DNA from: Cohnella sp. OV330
Lineage (GTDB): Bacteria > Bacillota > Bacilli > Paenibacillales > Paenibacillaceae
DNA length: 64,000 nt
Reading direction: 5' to 3'
Assembly: GCF_900112065.1 (NCBI RefSeq)
Contig: NZ_FOKE01000017.1
Location: 27,334 to 91,333, forward strand
Positions within the stretch are counted from its first letter, which is position 1. Every line of letters starts with the position of its first letter. The notes beneath the pieces were generated by a model, which saw only the letters and a list, made by a program, of their open reading frames with translations, was not told the origin of the DNA and did not search any database. The translations under genes were made by a program, and so were the position numbers. Below are positions 16,673-24,878 of the stretch, in pieces.

Positions 16673-17401
16673 ATGAATATCAAAAGGACGCGTGCCGTCG
16701 GCGTACTGCTCCTGCTCGCTGCCGTATTCCTGCTGGTCGCGGGCTGCGGCAGTCGCAACAATCAGAACGAAACGGGCGGCGCTTCCTCCCCGGCCGCGAC
16801 CGCAACGGCTTCGCCATCGCCTTCGGCATCCGCATCCGAATCGGCGGCGCCTTCATTCGATCCATCCTCGGACAACGACCCGGTCGTCACGATCGAAATG
16901 GACAGCGGAGACAAGATCGTCATCGAGCTGTATCCCAAAGTCGCGCCGATTACCGTCAACAACTTCATCTCCCTGGCGAAGCAAGGCTTCTACGACGGCA
17001 CCATCTTCCATCGCGTCATCCCCGGCTTCATGATTCAGGGCGGCGATCCGGAAGGTACAGGCGCGGGCGGACCCGGCTATACCATTAAAGGCGAGTTCGC
17101 TGCGAACAACGTGGACAACCAGCTGCTCCACACCCGCGGCGTCCTGTCCATGGCGCGGAGAGGGGACAGCAACGATAGCGCGGGCTCGCAATTCTTCATT
17201 ATGGTGGCCGAGACTTATCCGTCGCTAGACGGACAATACGCCACCTTCGGCAAGGTCGTATCCGGCATGGAGGCGGTGGACAAGATCGTCGCGCTGCCGA
17301 CCGAGGAGCAAGACCGTCCGGTCGATCCGCCGGTGATGAAGAAGGTCACCGTCGACACGAAGGGCGTGGATTATCCGGAGCCGGAAAAGATCGCTGAATA
17401 A
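16673..17401 (+). CDS. Cyclophilin-type peptidyl-prolyl isomerase lipoprotein
   Basis: A 242-residue extracytoplasmic cyclophilin. A lipoprotein signal (LLAAVFLLVAGC, about residues 13-25) is followed by a Ser/Ala/Pro linker of about 35 residues, then a full cyclophilin domain with FHRVIPGFMIQGGDP, GSQFFIMV and a C-terminal FGKVVSGMEAVDKI. It catalyses proline isomerisation of exported proteins at the outer face of the membrane. The start ATG 16673 has a GGGGGA ribosome site, and a TATGAT -10-like element lies about 45 bases upstream. It is single and divergent from spoIIE, and a strong terminator follows. Confidence 0.93.
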   Translation: MNIKRTRAVGVLLLLAAVFLLVAGCGSRNNQNETGGASSPAATATASPSPSASASESAAPSFDPSSDNDPVVTIEMDSGDKIVIELYPKVAPITVNNFISLAKQGFYDGTIFHRVIPGFMIQGGDPEGTGAGGPGYTIKGEFAANNVDNQLLHTRGVLSMARRGDSNDSAGSQFFIMVAETYPSLDGQYATFGKVVSGMEAVDKIVALPTEEQDRPVDPPVMKKVTVDTKGVDYPEPEKIAE

Positions 17402-17419
17402 CGGCTCTGAGACAGCGCA

Positions 17420-17457
17420 AAGAAGACCGCCGGGAGATTTCCCGACGGTCTTCTTTT
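17420..17457 (+). terminator. Terminator of the cyclophilin gene
   Basis: A long stem, AAGAAGACCG(T)CGGG against CCCGACGGTCTTCTT, is followed by TTTTC on the plus strand. Confidence 0.85.
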
Positions 17458-17552
17458 CATTCTATCCCCTCAAGCACACACCATGCATAAGTCCGCTGTA
17501 TCCTCGCTTTTCACAGTTGCAGCATCCGCAGTCTTAAAAAGACATCAGCATG

Positions 17553-17780
17553 CTATTTGGCGACGCTAACGATGAGCAAGACGGCGAATAGCGCCATGAG
17601 CGCCATTACGAATTAGAAGAACCATCTTACGGCTGCGGGCATGGCGCTTAGATCCGCCCGTCGCGAAGGAACGCCGACGATCCGATTCATATGGTCGGTC
17701 ACGTCGTTGAAGACGAGGTTCTCCTACGCGTCTTCCCGCACAACCTCCGTCTGTGTCTCATGCGTTCGATCCTTGCTCAT
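17553..17780 (-). pseudogene. Small membrane-protein gene with two in-frame stops
   Basis: On the minus strand a GGAGGG ribosome site precedes ATG 17780. The frame runs 75 codons to TAG at 17553-17555 but carries two internal stops: TAG at codon 19 (17724-17726) and TAA at codon 56 (17613-17615). Between them the reading is coherent: MSKDRTHETQTEVVREDA, then ENLVFNDVTDHMNRIVGVPS..AAVRWFF, then a hydrophobic C-terminal helix, FVMALMALFAVLLIVSVAK. This looks like a small tail-anchored membrane protein inactivated by two point mutations without any frameshift. I have a general memory of similar small proteins in Paenibacillaceae but cannot name the family. Stop readthrough is the less likely alternative. 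Confidence 0.6.
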
Positions 17781-17851
17781 GCGTATCCCTCCGTATTCGC
17801 TTACGAATAGGATGCCCTTCGCCGTCAAACGAAGCTTAAGTCGTCCGCAAG

Positions 17852-17882
17852 AAACAAATAAGCCGGACTGGCGAGTCCGGCT
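17852..17882 (-). terminator. Terminator of yabR
   Basis: The stem AGCCGGACT / AGTCCGGCT with a four-base loop is followed on the minus strand by TATTTGTTT. Confidence 0.85.
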
Positions 17883-17929
17883 GCATATCTATATCGCACA
17901 ACACGATCCAATTCCGGGAGGGGCTCCGA

Positions 17930-18388
17930 TCAAGAACGGCGGCCGCCTCGTCCGCCACGCTTGGATTCTGTGCTCTTCTTCAGGTTGGAGATGCGTTCTT
18001 CGCTATCCTTCAGGAAGCGGGATACTTTGTCCTCGAAAGTGGCGCGGACCGGTCCTCCGGGTCTGAAGTTCCTGCCTCCGCGATCGCCTCCGCCGCCGCG
18101 AGGTCCGCGCGGGGGGTATTGCTGCTGTTGTTGTTGCTGTTGTTCGGGCGGTTTGTCTACCGCTTGCCGGATCGACAGCCCGATCTTCCCGTCTTTGTCC
18201 ACGTTGATGACTTTGACGGTGACGGCGTCGCCGACCTTAAGGTGGTCCTTGACGTCCTTGACGTAGCTGTCTGCAATCTCGGAGATGTGCACGAGGCCCG
18301 TAACGCCGCCGGACAAGTCCACAAACGCTCCGAAATGCGTGATGCCGGTTACTTTACCCTCTAATTTGGAGCCCACTTCGATGGCCAT
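17930..18388 (-). CDS. yabR: S1 RNA-binding domain protein YabR
   Basis: A 152-residue general RNA-binding protein. Residues about 3-75 form one S1 domain (GSKLEGKVTGITHFGAFVDL ending IGLSIRQA), related to the polynucleotide phosphorylase S1 domain. A run of eight glutamines and an Arg/Gly-rich stretch follow, then a helical tail (FEDKVSRFLKDSEERI). It lies between divIC and spoIIE as in Bacillus. The Gln run and RGG-like segment are longer than usual and would favour flexible RNA contacts. The start ATG 18388 is clear. Role: cytoplasmic, probably linked to RNA metabolism or the ribosome; the exact function is unknown. Confidence 0.92.
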   Translation of the reverse strand: MAIEVGSKLEGKVTGITHFGAFVDLSGGVTGLVHISEIADSYVKDVKDHLKVGDAVTVKVINVDKDGKIGLSIRQAVDKPPEQQQQQQQQYPPRGPRGGGGDRGGRNFRPGGPVRATFEDKVSRFLKDSEERISNLKKSTESKRGGRGGRRS

Positions 18389-18531
18389 AAAAACCGAATT
18401 TCCTCCCTGAAGAAAGTGTGCCGAGATCCTAGCGGCTTCAAACGATAAGTCCGGCTGTGCTGATTATAACCGATCTAGAAAAGCAAGGTCAACCGACGTC
18501 CGCCCTTGCGGGGCTTGGCCTCCCGGATTTC

Positions 18532-18849
18532 TCAAGGGGTTTTCGGCTCGACGATGATGGTTTTCTCGCCGGGACGAACCATTCCTTGCTGCCTGGCAAT
18601 CTGTCCGATATACTCGTCGTCATGCAATCTGACGATCTCCTTCTTCAACGTCTCGTTCTTCAGCTGGACCTCGGATAGCTTGGTCTTCACGTCGTGCAGC
18701 TGCGAGGAGCGCTCGGACGTGTGCTGCTGCTGTACGACCAAGGTGTAGACCGCCCAGCTCATGAACAGGATGACGAAAAGAAGCAAAAGTTTAAGACGTC
18801 TCTTGAGTCCGACCGAAGCCGGGGTGTTCGCTGTCGTACGGGTTGGCAT
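18532..18849 (-). CDS. divIC: Cell-division protein DivIC
   Basis: A septum-formation protein of 105 residues in the DivIC/FtsB family. A basic N-terminus, one membrane helix (LLLLFVILFMSWAVYTLV, about residues 20-38) and an extracellular coiled coil (residues 40-80, QLHDVKTKLSEVQLKNETLKKEI) are visible. It forms a complex with FtsL and DivIB that activates septal peptidoglycan synthesis. ATG 18849 follows AGGAGG. It lies between yabQ and yabR, as in B. subtilis. Confidence 0.94.
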   Translation of the reverse strand: MPTRTTANTPASVGLKRRLKLLLLFVILFMSWAVYTLVVQQQHTSERSSQLHDVKTKLSEVQLKNETLKKEIVRLHDDEYIGQIARQQGMVRPGEKTIIVEPKTP

Positions 18850-18965
18850 TCGGTCGTTCCTCCTAGAAGTCCTTGCGCGCTATAACATGGTGCACTAATT
18901 ATAGCACAATCTCGAGAAACCGAAATATCCTTCTTGCGTCCCGCTTTGCGGACGGATCGTGTCGA

Positions 18966-19589
18966 TTACTCGTCGGGATCGGACTTGTCGGCAGGATCGT
19001 CCGGCCCTCGCAAAACTTGCCAAACTTCCTTTACCCGCCCTGCGGCTCGCTGAAACCATTGCCCCGCCCGATTCAATTGCTTGCGAACCGGCAGCAGCCT
19101 GTCCCACAGCCAACGGCCCGGCGGTCCGAGCGGGCGGAGGAGCAATTTGACCAGCCATAGCAGCAGCGCGGCCGTCACGACGAAGACGGCGTCGAGCAGG
19201 CTCGCGAGCGTACGCACGATCCAAGTCAGAGGGACGACAAGCAAAATCCGCACGATTCGCCAGAGGAGCAGCCCGAGCTTGCGCAGCGTCTCGAACATCC
19301 AGCCTGCCGCCCGCAATACATAAGAGCTGAACAAGCCGAAGTATGCGCACACGCCGATGCCGATGCCCAGGAATACGTAAAGACGTACTTCGCCGTAATT
19401 GACGCCGAGCAGGATGCGGAACACGATCAGCGTAGCGGCGATCCAGTAGAGGAGATCGATCGCCGGGAGCAGCCAGCGGCGAAAACGAAGACGAGCGGCG
19501 GCGGCCCGATATATATCGAATACGGTGCCCATGCCGAGCCCGCACAGCATCATCGCGCCGATCGTCGACCAGTGGACGGCCGCGTTCAC
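18966..19589 (-). CDS. yabQ: Spore cortex biosynthesis protein YabQ
   Basis: A 207-residue membrane protein with several N-terminal helices (from GAMMLCGLGMGTVFDIYR onward) and a long basic amphipathic C-terminal part. In B. subtilis YabQ sits in the outer forespore membrane, depends on sigma-E and is needed for cortex formation. The GTG start at 19589 overlaps the yabP stop (GTGA), so the two are translationally coupled. The length is near the family norm. Confidence 0.92.
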   Translation of the reverse strand: MNAAVHWSTIGAMMLCGLGMGTVFDIYRAAAARLRFRRWLLPAIDLLYWIAATLIVFRILLGVNYGEVRLYVFLGIGIGVCAYFGLFSSYVLRAAGWMFETLRKLGLLLWRIVRILLVVPLTWIVRTLASLLDAVFVVTAALLLWLVKLLLRPLGPPGRWLWDRLLPVRKQLNRAGQWFQRAAGRVKEVWQVLRGPDDPADKSDPDE

Positions 19590-19867
19590 CGGAAGAGCTT
19601 TCCGAGCAGGCTCTTCGACTTGGCGGCGGCTTTGCCGTCCAGGTAGACGAACGAGTCGATCGTGCCTTCGATGGTCACGAGTCCTTGCTCCAGACTCAAG
19701 TTTTTCATATGAAGGTTATGCCCGCGCACCGCGAGCGGCCCGCAGGACGTGTCCAGCAGAAACTCCTCGCTGTCGAAGCTCTCGACCTGGCTCACGCCCG
19801 TGATATCCATCAATTTGCGGTTCTGCAGACGAACATCCTGCACCTTGCCGCTCTTTCCCTGGTCCAT
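19586..19867 (-). CDS. yabP: Sporulation protein YabP
   Basis: A 93-residue protein of the YabP/YqfC family. The sequence NRKLMDITGVSQVESFDSEEFLL and the ending VTIEGTIDSFVYLDG are typical. It is made in the mother cell under sigma-E and acts with YabQ in spore coat or cortex formation. AAAGGAGGG precedes ATG 19867. A terminator just upstream isolates it from rqcP, so it needs its own promoter. Confidence 0.93.
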   Translation of the reverse strand: MDQGKSGKVQDVRLQNRKLMDITGVSQVESFDSEEFLLDTSCGPLAVRGHNLHMKNLSLEQGLVTIEGTIDSFVYLDGKAAAKSKSLLGKLFR

Positions 19868-19894
19868 GGCGCGTCCCTCCTTTTAGATGAGACT

Positions 19895-19922
19895 AGCATA
19901 TGGGCCTGTACGGGGAATTAGA
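19895..19922 (-). promoter_or_regulatory. Possible sigma-E promoter of yabP-yabQ
   Basis: TCTAATT (19916-19922), 13 bases, then CATATGCT (19895-19902) on the minus strand. This matches the sigma-E consensus at five of seven and six of eight bases, so it is weak; but a promoter is needed here because a terminator lies upstream. Confidence 0.35.
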
Positions 19923-19951
19923 ACGGACATGCCGGAGAATCCGCGCGGGCA

Positions 19952-19989
19952 TAAAAAAATCCTTTATCCCCGGTCGGGAGATAAAGGAT
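19952..19989 (-). terminator. Terminator of the hup-rqcP unit
   Basis: The stem GATCCTTTATC / GATAAAGGAT ends in TTTTTTTAT on the minus strand. It lies three bases past the rqcP stop. Confidence 0.85.
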
Positions 19990-19991
19990 CT

Positions 19992-20273
19992 TCAGAGGAA
20001 AAAGTCGTCGCTCTCGCGCTTGCGCACTTCTTCTTTGACGATAGAGTAGAGCCCTTCGGCGTCTTCCTTTTTGGTCGATTCGAGCAGCTTCTCCACGCGG
20101 ACCGTCAGGATGCGCTGGCCATACTGGATCTCAAGCTCGTCGCCGATCTTCACGTCGGCGCTCGGCTTGGCTTCGCGCCCATTGAGAAGGACGCGTCCTT
20201 GATCGGACACGTCCTTCGCGACGGTGCGCCGCTTGATCAGCCGCGACACCTTCAAAAATTTATCGAGGCGCAT
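19992..20273 (-). CDS. rqcP: Ribosome quality-control factor RqcP (YabO), S4 domain
   Basis: A 93-residue S4-domain protein. MRLDKFLKVSRLIKRRTVAKD and GRVLLNGREAKPSADVKIGDELEI make up the RNA-binding S4 fold. RqcP binds stalled 50S-peptidyl-tRNA with RqcH and helps C-terminal alanine tailing of the nascent chain. Its ATG is three bases after the HU stop, so it is cotranscribed with the HU gene. The length and the adjacent mazG and yabP match the family. Confidence 0.94.
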   Translation of the reverse strand: MRLDKFLKVSRLIKRRTVAKDVSDQGRVLLNGREAKPSADVKIGDELEIQYGQRILTVRVEKLLESTKKEDAEGLYSIVKEEVRKRESDDFFL

Positions 20274-20276
20274 GAA

Positions 20277-20549
20277 TTACTTGACTGCGTCCTTCAGCTT
20301 GTTGCCGGCTTTGAAGGCAGGAACCTTGGAAGCGGCGATCTCGATCGTCTTGCCCGTTTGCGGGTTGCGGCCCACGCGGCCGGAACGGCTGCGCGTCTCG
20401 AACGTGCCGAAGCCGATGAGTTGAACCTTGTCGCCGGACGCCAGCGCGTCGGATACTTCGCCCAGGAAGCTGTTCAGTACGTTTTCTACGTCCTTCTTCG
20501 TCAGGCCGCTTTTTTCGGAGATGTTGTTGATCAGGTCGGTCTTGTTCAT
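20277..20549 (-). CDS. hup: Nucleoid protein HU
   Basis: A 90-residue HU/IHF-family histone-like protein. MNKTDLINNISEKSGLTKKD is the dimerisation helix pair, and GFGTFETRSRSGRVGRNPQTGK is the DNA-binding arm with the conserved proline. It compacts and bends DNA. GGGAGG precedes ATG 20549; a longer frame starting at 20630 is rejected. HU between mazG and rqcP is a placement seen in Paenibacillaceae but not in B. subtilis, where hbs lies elsewhere. Confidence 0.96.
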   Translation of the reverse strand: MNKTDLINNISEKSGLTKKDVENVLNSFLGEVSDALASGDKVQLIGFGTFETRSRSGRVGRNPQTGKTIEIAASKVPAFKAGNKLKDAVK

Positions 20550-20737
20550 GGTTAATATTCCTCCCGTAATTGGAAATCCTAAATTGGTTGGCGCCGTTCG
20601 CCTTGAATCTTGTTGTTGACGCAAAAGCACGAAGGTTACTATTCTTCACCTGCCGATAAAATCCTGCAAAATCCGCGAAAAATTATTCGAAAAAAAGCGG
20701 AAAAGCGCGGCCTCGAGCGAAAAATAGAGCCTTCGAA

Positions 20738-22222
20738 CTAGTCGGCGGCGTGTTTAGCCTCTTGCCACCAACCTTCCATCTCTAGTAAATCAGTTTCGTC
20801 AAACTTGCGGCCGCTTATACTTAACCGTTCTTCGATATAGCGAAAACGGGCGGCGAACTTGCGGTTCGTGCCTGCTAGCGCCTCTTCGGGGTCCGCATGG
20901 ATAAAGCGCGAAGCGTTCACGACCGCGAACAAGAGATCTCCGAACTCCTCCCGCTGCCGCTCCGCCGACTCGCCCTTCACCGCCGCCTTGAGCTCGTCCA
21001 GCTCCTCGGCGATCTTGTCCCATACGCCCTCGAGATCCGGCCAGTCGAAGCCGACGCCGGACGCCTTCTTCTGAATCTTGTGCGCGCGCGGGAGCGCCGG
21101 CAGGTCCTTCGGGATGCCGTCGAGGAGCGACACGCGCTCCGGACGTCCCTTGAGCCGCTTCTCCTCCGCCTTCATGGCTTCCCAATTGCGCAGCGCCTCT
21201 TCGGCGTCGCCCGCATTCTCGGTGCCGAACACATGCGGATGGCGGAAGATCAGCTTGTCGTTCAGCTCGGCGAGTACGTCGAACACGTCGAATGCGCCCG
21301 TCTCCTCCTCCATCTGACTGTGCAGCAGAATCTGCAGCAGCACGTCGCCGAACTCTTCCTTCATGCCGTCCGGATCGTCGAGATCGAGCGCTTCGATCGC
21401 CTCGTACGTCTCTTCGATGAAGTTGCGGCGGATCGACTGATGCGTCTGCTCCCGATCCCAAGGGCAGCCCTCGGGGCTGCGCAAGATCGATACGATCTCG
21501 TGCAGCCGTTCGAACGATCGCCGCTGGAGCCGGGTATCGTCGCTGGCGGGAACGTAGACCAGCGTCAGGTTGCCGTAGTTCTCCTGGCGGTCCAGATCGT
21601 GGAGCGGAATACGCGCGATGCGCTCTTCCCCCGCGATGCCAAGCGCCTGGCCGAGCACGATCTCGTGATCGTCCGGGTAGACGCCCATCAGCGTGAGCTT
21701 GACGTCCGAAGCGGTATAAGCGTCGTAAACCTGGCCGACGACGGTATGCAGCGACGGGCGCAGGTGCTCGCGCTTCAGGCCGGCGGCGTCCAATAGCTGA
21801 AAGCCTTCGATCGGATCGAAGCCCAGCCGCACGAACGCCTGGTCGAGGAAGCTCTCCCCGCCCAGGATGCGAAGCGAGACGCCTCGCGCTTCGGCGCGCT
21901 GGCGCAACAGCTGCACGGTGCGCTCCGCGACCATCGGATGGCCCGGCACGGCGTATGCGACGGCCTGCTCCGGATTCGCGGCCGCCTGGCCTAGAAGCGT
22001 CTCCGCGATGTCTTCGTACACCCGTTCGAAGCTGTCGCTCCGCTCGTACAGCGCGTCGAACGGCTCCATCGCGATGCCGCGCCTCGCGAGATCCGCGACT
22101 GCCGGGTGGTCCGCGGTGCGGCAATAGCGAATGTCTGCGGACTCCAGCGACTTCAGGATGCCGAGCGTCAATTGATCCTCTCCGCCGGAGCCAAGCCCGA
22201 CGACGATGATGGATGGGGGCAT
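20738..22222 (-). CDS. mazG: Fused tetrapyrrole-methylase-like / MazG nucleotide pyrophosphohydrolase (YabN)
   Basis: A 494-residue protein. Residues about 1-215 form a tetrapyrrole (corrin/porphyrin) methylase-like domain starting SIIVVGLGSGGEDQLT. Residues about 230-490 hold two MazG repeats (GCPWDREQTHQSI, EEFGDVLLQILLH and EEFGDLLFAVVN with the metal-binding ExxE/D patterns). MazG hydrolyses NTPs, including abnormal ones, to NMP and pyrophosphate. The fused form is the usual Firmicute YabN. ATG 22222 follows AAGGATGA. Its neighbours, yabM upstream and hup-rqcP downstream, fit. Confidence 0.94.
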   Translation of the reverse strand: MPPSIIVVGLGSGGEDQLTLGILKSLESADIRYCRTADHPAVADLARRGIAMEPFDALYERSDSFERVYEDIAETLLGQAAANPEQAVAYAVPGHPMVAERTVQLLRQRAEARGVSLRILGGESFLDQAFVRLGFDPIEGFQLLDAAGLKREHLRPSLHTVVGQVYDAYTASDVKLTLMGVYPDDHEIVLGQALGIAGEERIARIPLHDLDRQENYGNLTLVYVPASDDTRLQRRSFERLHEIVSILRSPEGCPWDREQTHQSIRRNFIEETYEAIEALDLDDPDGMKEEFGDVLLQILLHSQMEEETGAFDVFDVLAELNDKLIFRHPHVFGTENAGDAEEALRNWEAMKAEEKRLKGRPERVSLLDGIPKDLPALPRAHKIQKKASGVGFDWPDLEGVWDKIAEELDELKAAVKGESAERQREEFGDLLFAVVNASRFIHADPEEALAGTNRKFAARFRYIEERLSISGRKFDETDLLEMEGWWQEAKHAAD

Positions 22223-22333
22223 GCGATACTCATCCTTTCCGGTGCTCGAAGGTCGATAAGCCAGTATAGGTTTAAAATGGGGGCGAAGTCAAAATGAGGA
22301 GTGAGATGCGGCGAGGGGACGTGCGATAGGGGT

Positions 22334-22815
22334 CTGAGGACCGTTATTTTCTTACATAGCCCCGCCATTCAATCGATAGCGGCACTGAGCACCGTTATTT
22401 TCTTACGTAGCCCCACCTTGCGCACAATAGCGGCTCTGAGCACCGTTATTTCCCTACTCCCACTCGCCATTCCCATAATAGCGGCACTGAGCGCCGTTAT
22501 TTTCCTACTCCCGCTCGCCATTCCCACAATAGTGGCACTGAGCACCGTTATTTCCCTACTCCCACTCGCCATTCCCATAATAGCGGCACTGAGCGCCGTT
22601 ATTTTCCTACTCCCGCTCGCCATTCCCACAATAGTGGCACTGAGCACCGTTATTTCCCTACTCCCACTCGCCATTCCCATAATAGCGGCTCTGAGCACCG
22701 TTATTTCCCTACTCCCGCTCGCCATTCCCATAATAGCGGCACTGAGTGCCGTTATTTTCCTACTCCCGCTCGCCATTCCCATAATAGCGGCACTGTGCGC
22801 CGTTATTTCCCTACT
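22334..22815. repeat. 51-bp tandem array, ten units
   Basis: Ten head-to-tail units begin with CTGAG(C)RCCGTTATTT at 22334, 22385, 22436, 22487, 22538, 22589, 22640, 22691, 22742 and 22793; the last is partial. The period is exactly 51 bases, so frames on both strands stay open by chance. The first two units differ in their second half. Units 4-7 alternate between two variants, giving a 102-bp higher-order repeat. Each unit carries an imperfect palindrome, roughly AATAGCGGCAC / GTGCCGTTATT, that could form a hairpin. It lies between the starts of mazG and the ends of yabM. I see no sign of a gene. Confidence 0.9.
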
Positions 22816-22835
22816 GAGCTAGCTACTTTTTACCG

Positions 22836-22908
22836 TTTTAACGCTATCCCTTTGAATCAGGAAGGCTTGGTACGGAGCGTTGCCTGATCGAAGGGGATAG
22901 CGTTAAAA
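22836..22908. repeat. Long inverted repeat, possible terminator of yabM
   Basis: TTTTAACGCTATCCC (22836-22850) is inverted exactly at 22894-22908, with partial inner pairing (CAGGAAGGC / GCCTGATC). The 15-bp outer arms end in T/A runs on both sides, so it could terminate transcription from either direction. It may also be a small dispersed element. Confidence 0.6.
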
Positions 22909-22943
22909 TACCCCGCCGGCAGACGATCGGCGGGCACGCGAAG

Positions 22944-24635
22944 TTAAGGCGAGGGCGGCGTGCCGCCTTGTTCGGCCGCAGTCTTGCCCTCCCGGCGCGA
23001 AGCCGGCTGCAGGCGGAGCAGCCACCGCTCGGCGCGCGAGCCGGAGATGCCGGGGAGCGCGCGCCATTCGCGCGGACCGATCGCGCCGGAGGCGGCCAGC
23101 GCCGCCGCGAAGGCGAGCGCGCCTAGCGCGATGCACGGCAGCGCCGTGAGCAGCGCCGCGGCGCGCGGAGCAAGCCCGCGCGTAAGCGCGGACAGCGCGA
23201 GCGAGCCGCCGCCGGCGGTCGCGGCGAGTGCCGCCAGCGCGAGCGCGGGCCGGCCGGCGGAGACGAAGCGCGGGGCGGGCAGCGCACCCAGGCGGTGCAG
23301 CGCGCGCAGGTTGAGTGCCGCCGCGACGCCATACGCGCAGGCGGCTGCAGCTGCAGCGCCGGCGATGCCGAAGGCCGGCACGAGCGCGGCGTTGAGCGCC
23401 GCCTTGACGAGGGCGGCAAGGGCCAGGTGGACGGCCGGCGCGCGCAGGTCGCCGAGCCCCTGGAGCACGGCGGCGCTGACGGCCTGCAGCGCGGCGCCGA
23501 GCGCGGCGGCGCCGAGCACGGCCATCGCGGCGGTCCCGCGGGCGTCGGCGAACAGCGCGACGTTGATCGGCCGCGCGAGGATTGCCAGGCCCACGGCGGC
23601 CGCGCCGCCGAACCACCAAGCCAGCCGCATGGCGAAAGCGGCGCGGGCTGCGCTCTCGGCGTCGATGCCGGGCGCGGAGCCGCGGCCCATCGTGAGGCTG
23701 GGAACCAACGCCGCGGCGGCCCCGCCGGCAGCCATGGACACCAGCTGCAGCAGCGCGACGCCGCGGTTGTATTCGCCGAAGGCGGACATCGCGGCGGCAG
23801 CCGTGTCGCCCGCGCTCTGCAGGAACCGCGGCAGCGTAAACGCGTCGATCAGGCCGAACAGCGGCGCCACGACCGAGCCGGCGGCGACGGGCAGCGCGAC
23901 ACGTATAATCCGGCGAAGCAGGACGCGGCCAGGCTCTCTCGGTACGGCGGCTTCCGCATCTGCGGCGGAAACGCTGCACTCGTCGCGATCGTAGGCCCGG
24001 CTGCGCCGACCGGAGATCAGCATCGCGGCCAGGCCGGCTGCCGCGCCGGCCGCCAGCCCGCCGTGCACGGCGGCAGCCGTCGATGCCGCCGACCAATCCC
24101 GCTGCAGCGCCCAGCCGAGGGCGCACAGCATGAAGGCGACGCGGGCGCATTGCTCCGCGAGCTGGGACAGCGCCGGGCGGCCCATCTCGAGCCGTCCCTG
24201 CGAATAGCCGCGCAGCGCGGCCGTCAGCGGCGCCGCGAGCAGCGCCAGCGAGGAGGCGCGTATCGCGTCCGCCGCCTCGGGCGCGCCCATCCAGGCGGCC
24301 AGCGGGCCGGCCGCCGACCACAGAACGACGAACGCGAGCAGCCCGCTCGCCGAGAGCAGGACGGCGGCATAGCGAAGCAGCCGCCGCGCGCCGCTTTCGT
24401 CTCCTGCGGCGACGCGCTCGGCGACGAGCGCGGACACCGCGACGGGGATGCCCGCCGCCGCCAGCGTCATCCACATGACCGCCAGCGCGTACACGGCGCT
24501 GTACAATCCGAAGACGCGGTCCCCTGCCAGATTTTGAAGCGGTATCTTCTGCAGCGTGCCGATGAGCTTGGACAGCAGCGCGGCGCCCCCGAGCAGGGCG
24601 GCGCCGCGCATGAGTTGCGAGGATTGGCTTTTCAA
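22944..24635 (-). CDS. yabM: MATE/MurJ-superfamily exporter YabM (SpoVB-like)
   Basis: A polytopic membrane protein of about 563 residues with twelve or more helices, in the polysaccharide/lipid-flippase (MVF) family that includes SpoVB. The start of the family signature reads QSSQLMRGAALLGGAALLSKLIGTLQKIPLQN. I placed the start at TTG 24635 (KSQSSQL follows), because longer candidates run into the promoter -10 at 24700-24705, whose TATAATG supplies a false ATG. No clear ribosome site precedes the TTG. It lies between mazG and the LacI gene; spoVT follows upstream, as in B. subtilis. The substrate is unknown, perhaps a lipid-linked glycan. The protein is extremely Ala-rich. Confidence 0.85.
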   Translation of the reverse strand: MKSQSSQLMRGAALLGGAALLSKLIGTLQKIPLQNLAGDRVFGLYSAVYALAVMWMTLAAAGIPVAVSALVAERVAAGDESGARRLLRYAAVLLSASGLLAFVVLWSAAGPLAAWMGAPEAADAIRASSLALLAAPLTAALRGYSQGRLEMGRPALSQLAEQCARVAFMLCALGWALQRDWSAASTAAAVHGGLAAGAAAGLAAMLISGRRSRAYDRDECSVSAADAEAAVPREPGRVLLRRIIRVALPVAAGSVVAPLFGLIDAFTLPRFLQSAGDTAAAAMSAFGEYNRGVALLQLVSMAAGGAAAALVPSLTMGRGSAPGIDAESAARAAFAMRLAWWFGGAAAVGLAILARPINVALFADARGTAAMAVLGAAALGAALQAVSAAVLQGLGDLRAPAVHLALAALVKAALNAALVPAFGIAGAAAAAACAYGVAAALNLRALHRLGALPAPRFVSAGRPALALAALAATAGGGSLALSALTRGLAPRAAALLTALPCIALGALAFAAALAASGAIGPREWRALPGISGSRAERWLLRLQPASRREGKTAAEQGGTPPSP

Positions 24636-24699
24636 GACGCTTGGCCGGCCGCGGCATGCCGCGTTCGGCGCTCCTCCGTTCCTGCGAATAAGTGAAATC

Positions 24700-24708
24700 A
24701 TTATAGCA
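24700..24708 (-). promoter_or_regulatory. Extended -10 promoter of yabM
   Basis: TGCTATAAT on the minus strand is an extended -10 with a perfect TATAAT (24700-24705). A poor -35, TTCGGA, lies 16 bases upstream. Confidence 0.55.
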
Positions 24709-24878
24709 CAGGGAGGTAGCGTCCGAATTGCACTGCAAAACCGCATATCCGCACTTCTCGCCGCCGGCACGGCGACCTAACGGCAAAAAGAGCGCCGCTC
24801 CATCCGACTTGCGGACAGCGCGACACTCCTATGACCGATAACTGCCAGCACGCTTTTTCGAATTCGCTCGTCTCCGCG

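Noticed and set aside
17641..18066. 141-codon plus-strand frame
   Set aside because: It covers the broken small gene and the yabR end; no ribosome site and unlikely composition.
22334..22815. CRISPR array
   Set aside because: The whole 51-bp unit repeats with no unique spacers, and there are no cas genes.
22301..22822. Open frames on both strands with repeated 17-residue units
   Set aside because: They arise because the 51-bp repeat period is a multiple of three; there is no ribosome site and the units are DNA repeats.
24635..24770. Longer yabM start at 24770 or ATG 24701
   Set aside because: ATG 24701 is part of a TATAATG -10 element, and the added residues do not look like the family N-terminus.
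22903..24786. 627-codon Arg-rich minus frame
   Set aside because: Out-of-frame shadow of yabM; only the other frame gives a membrane exporter.
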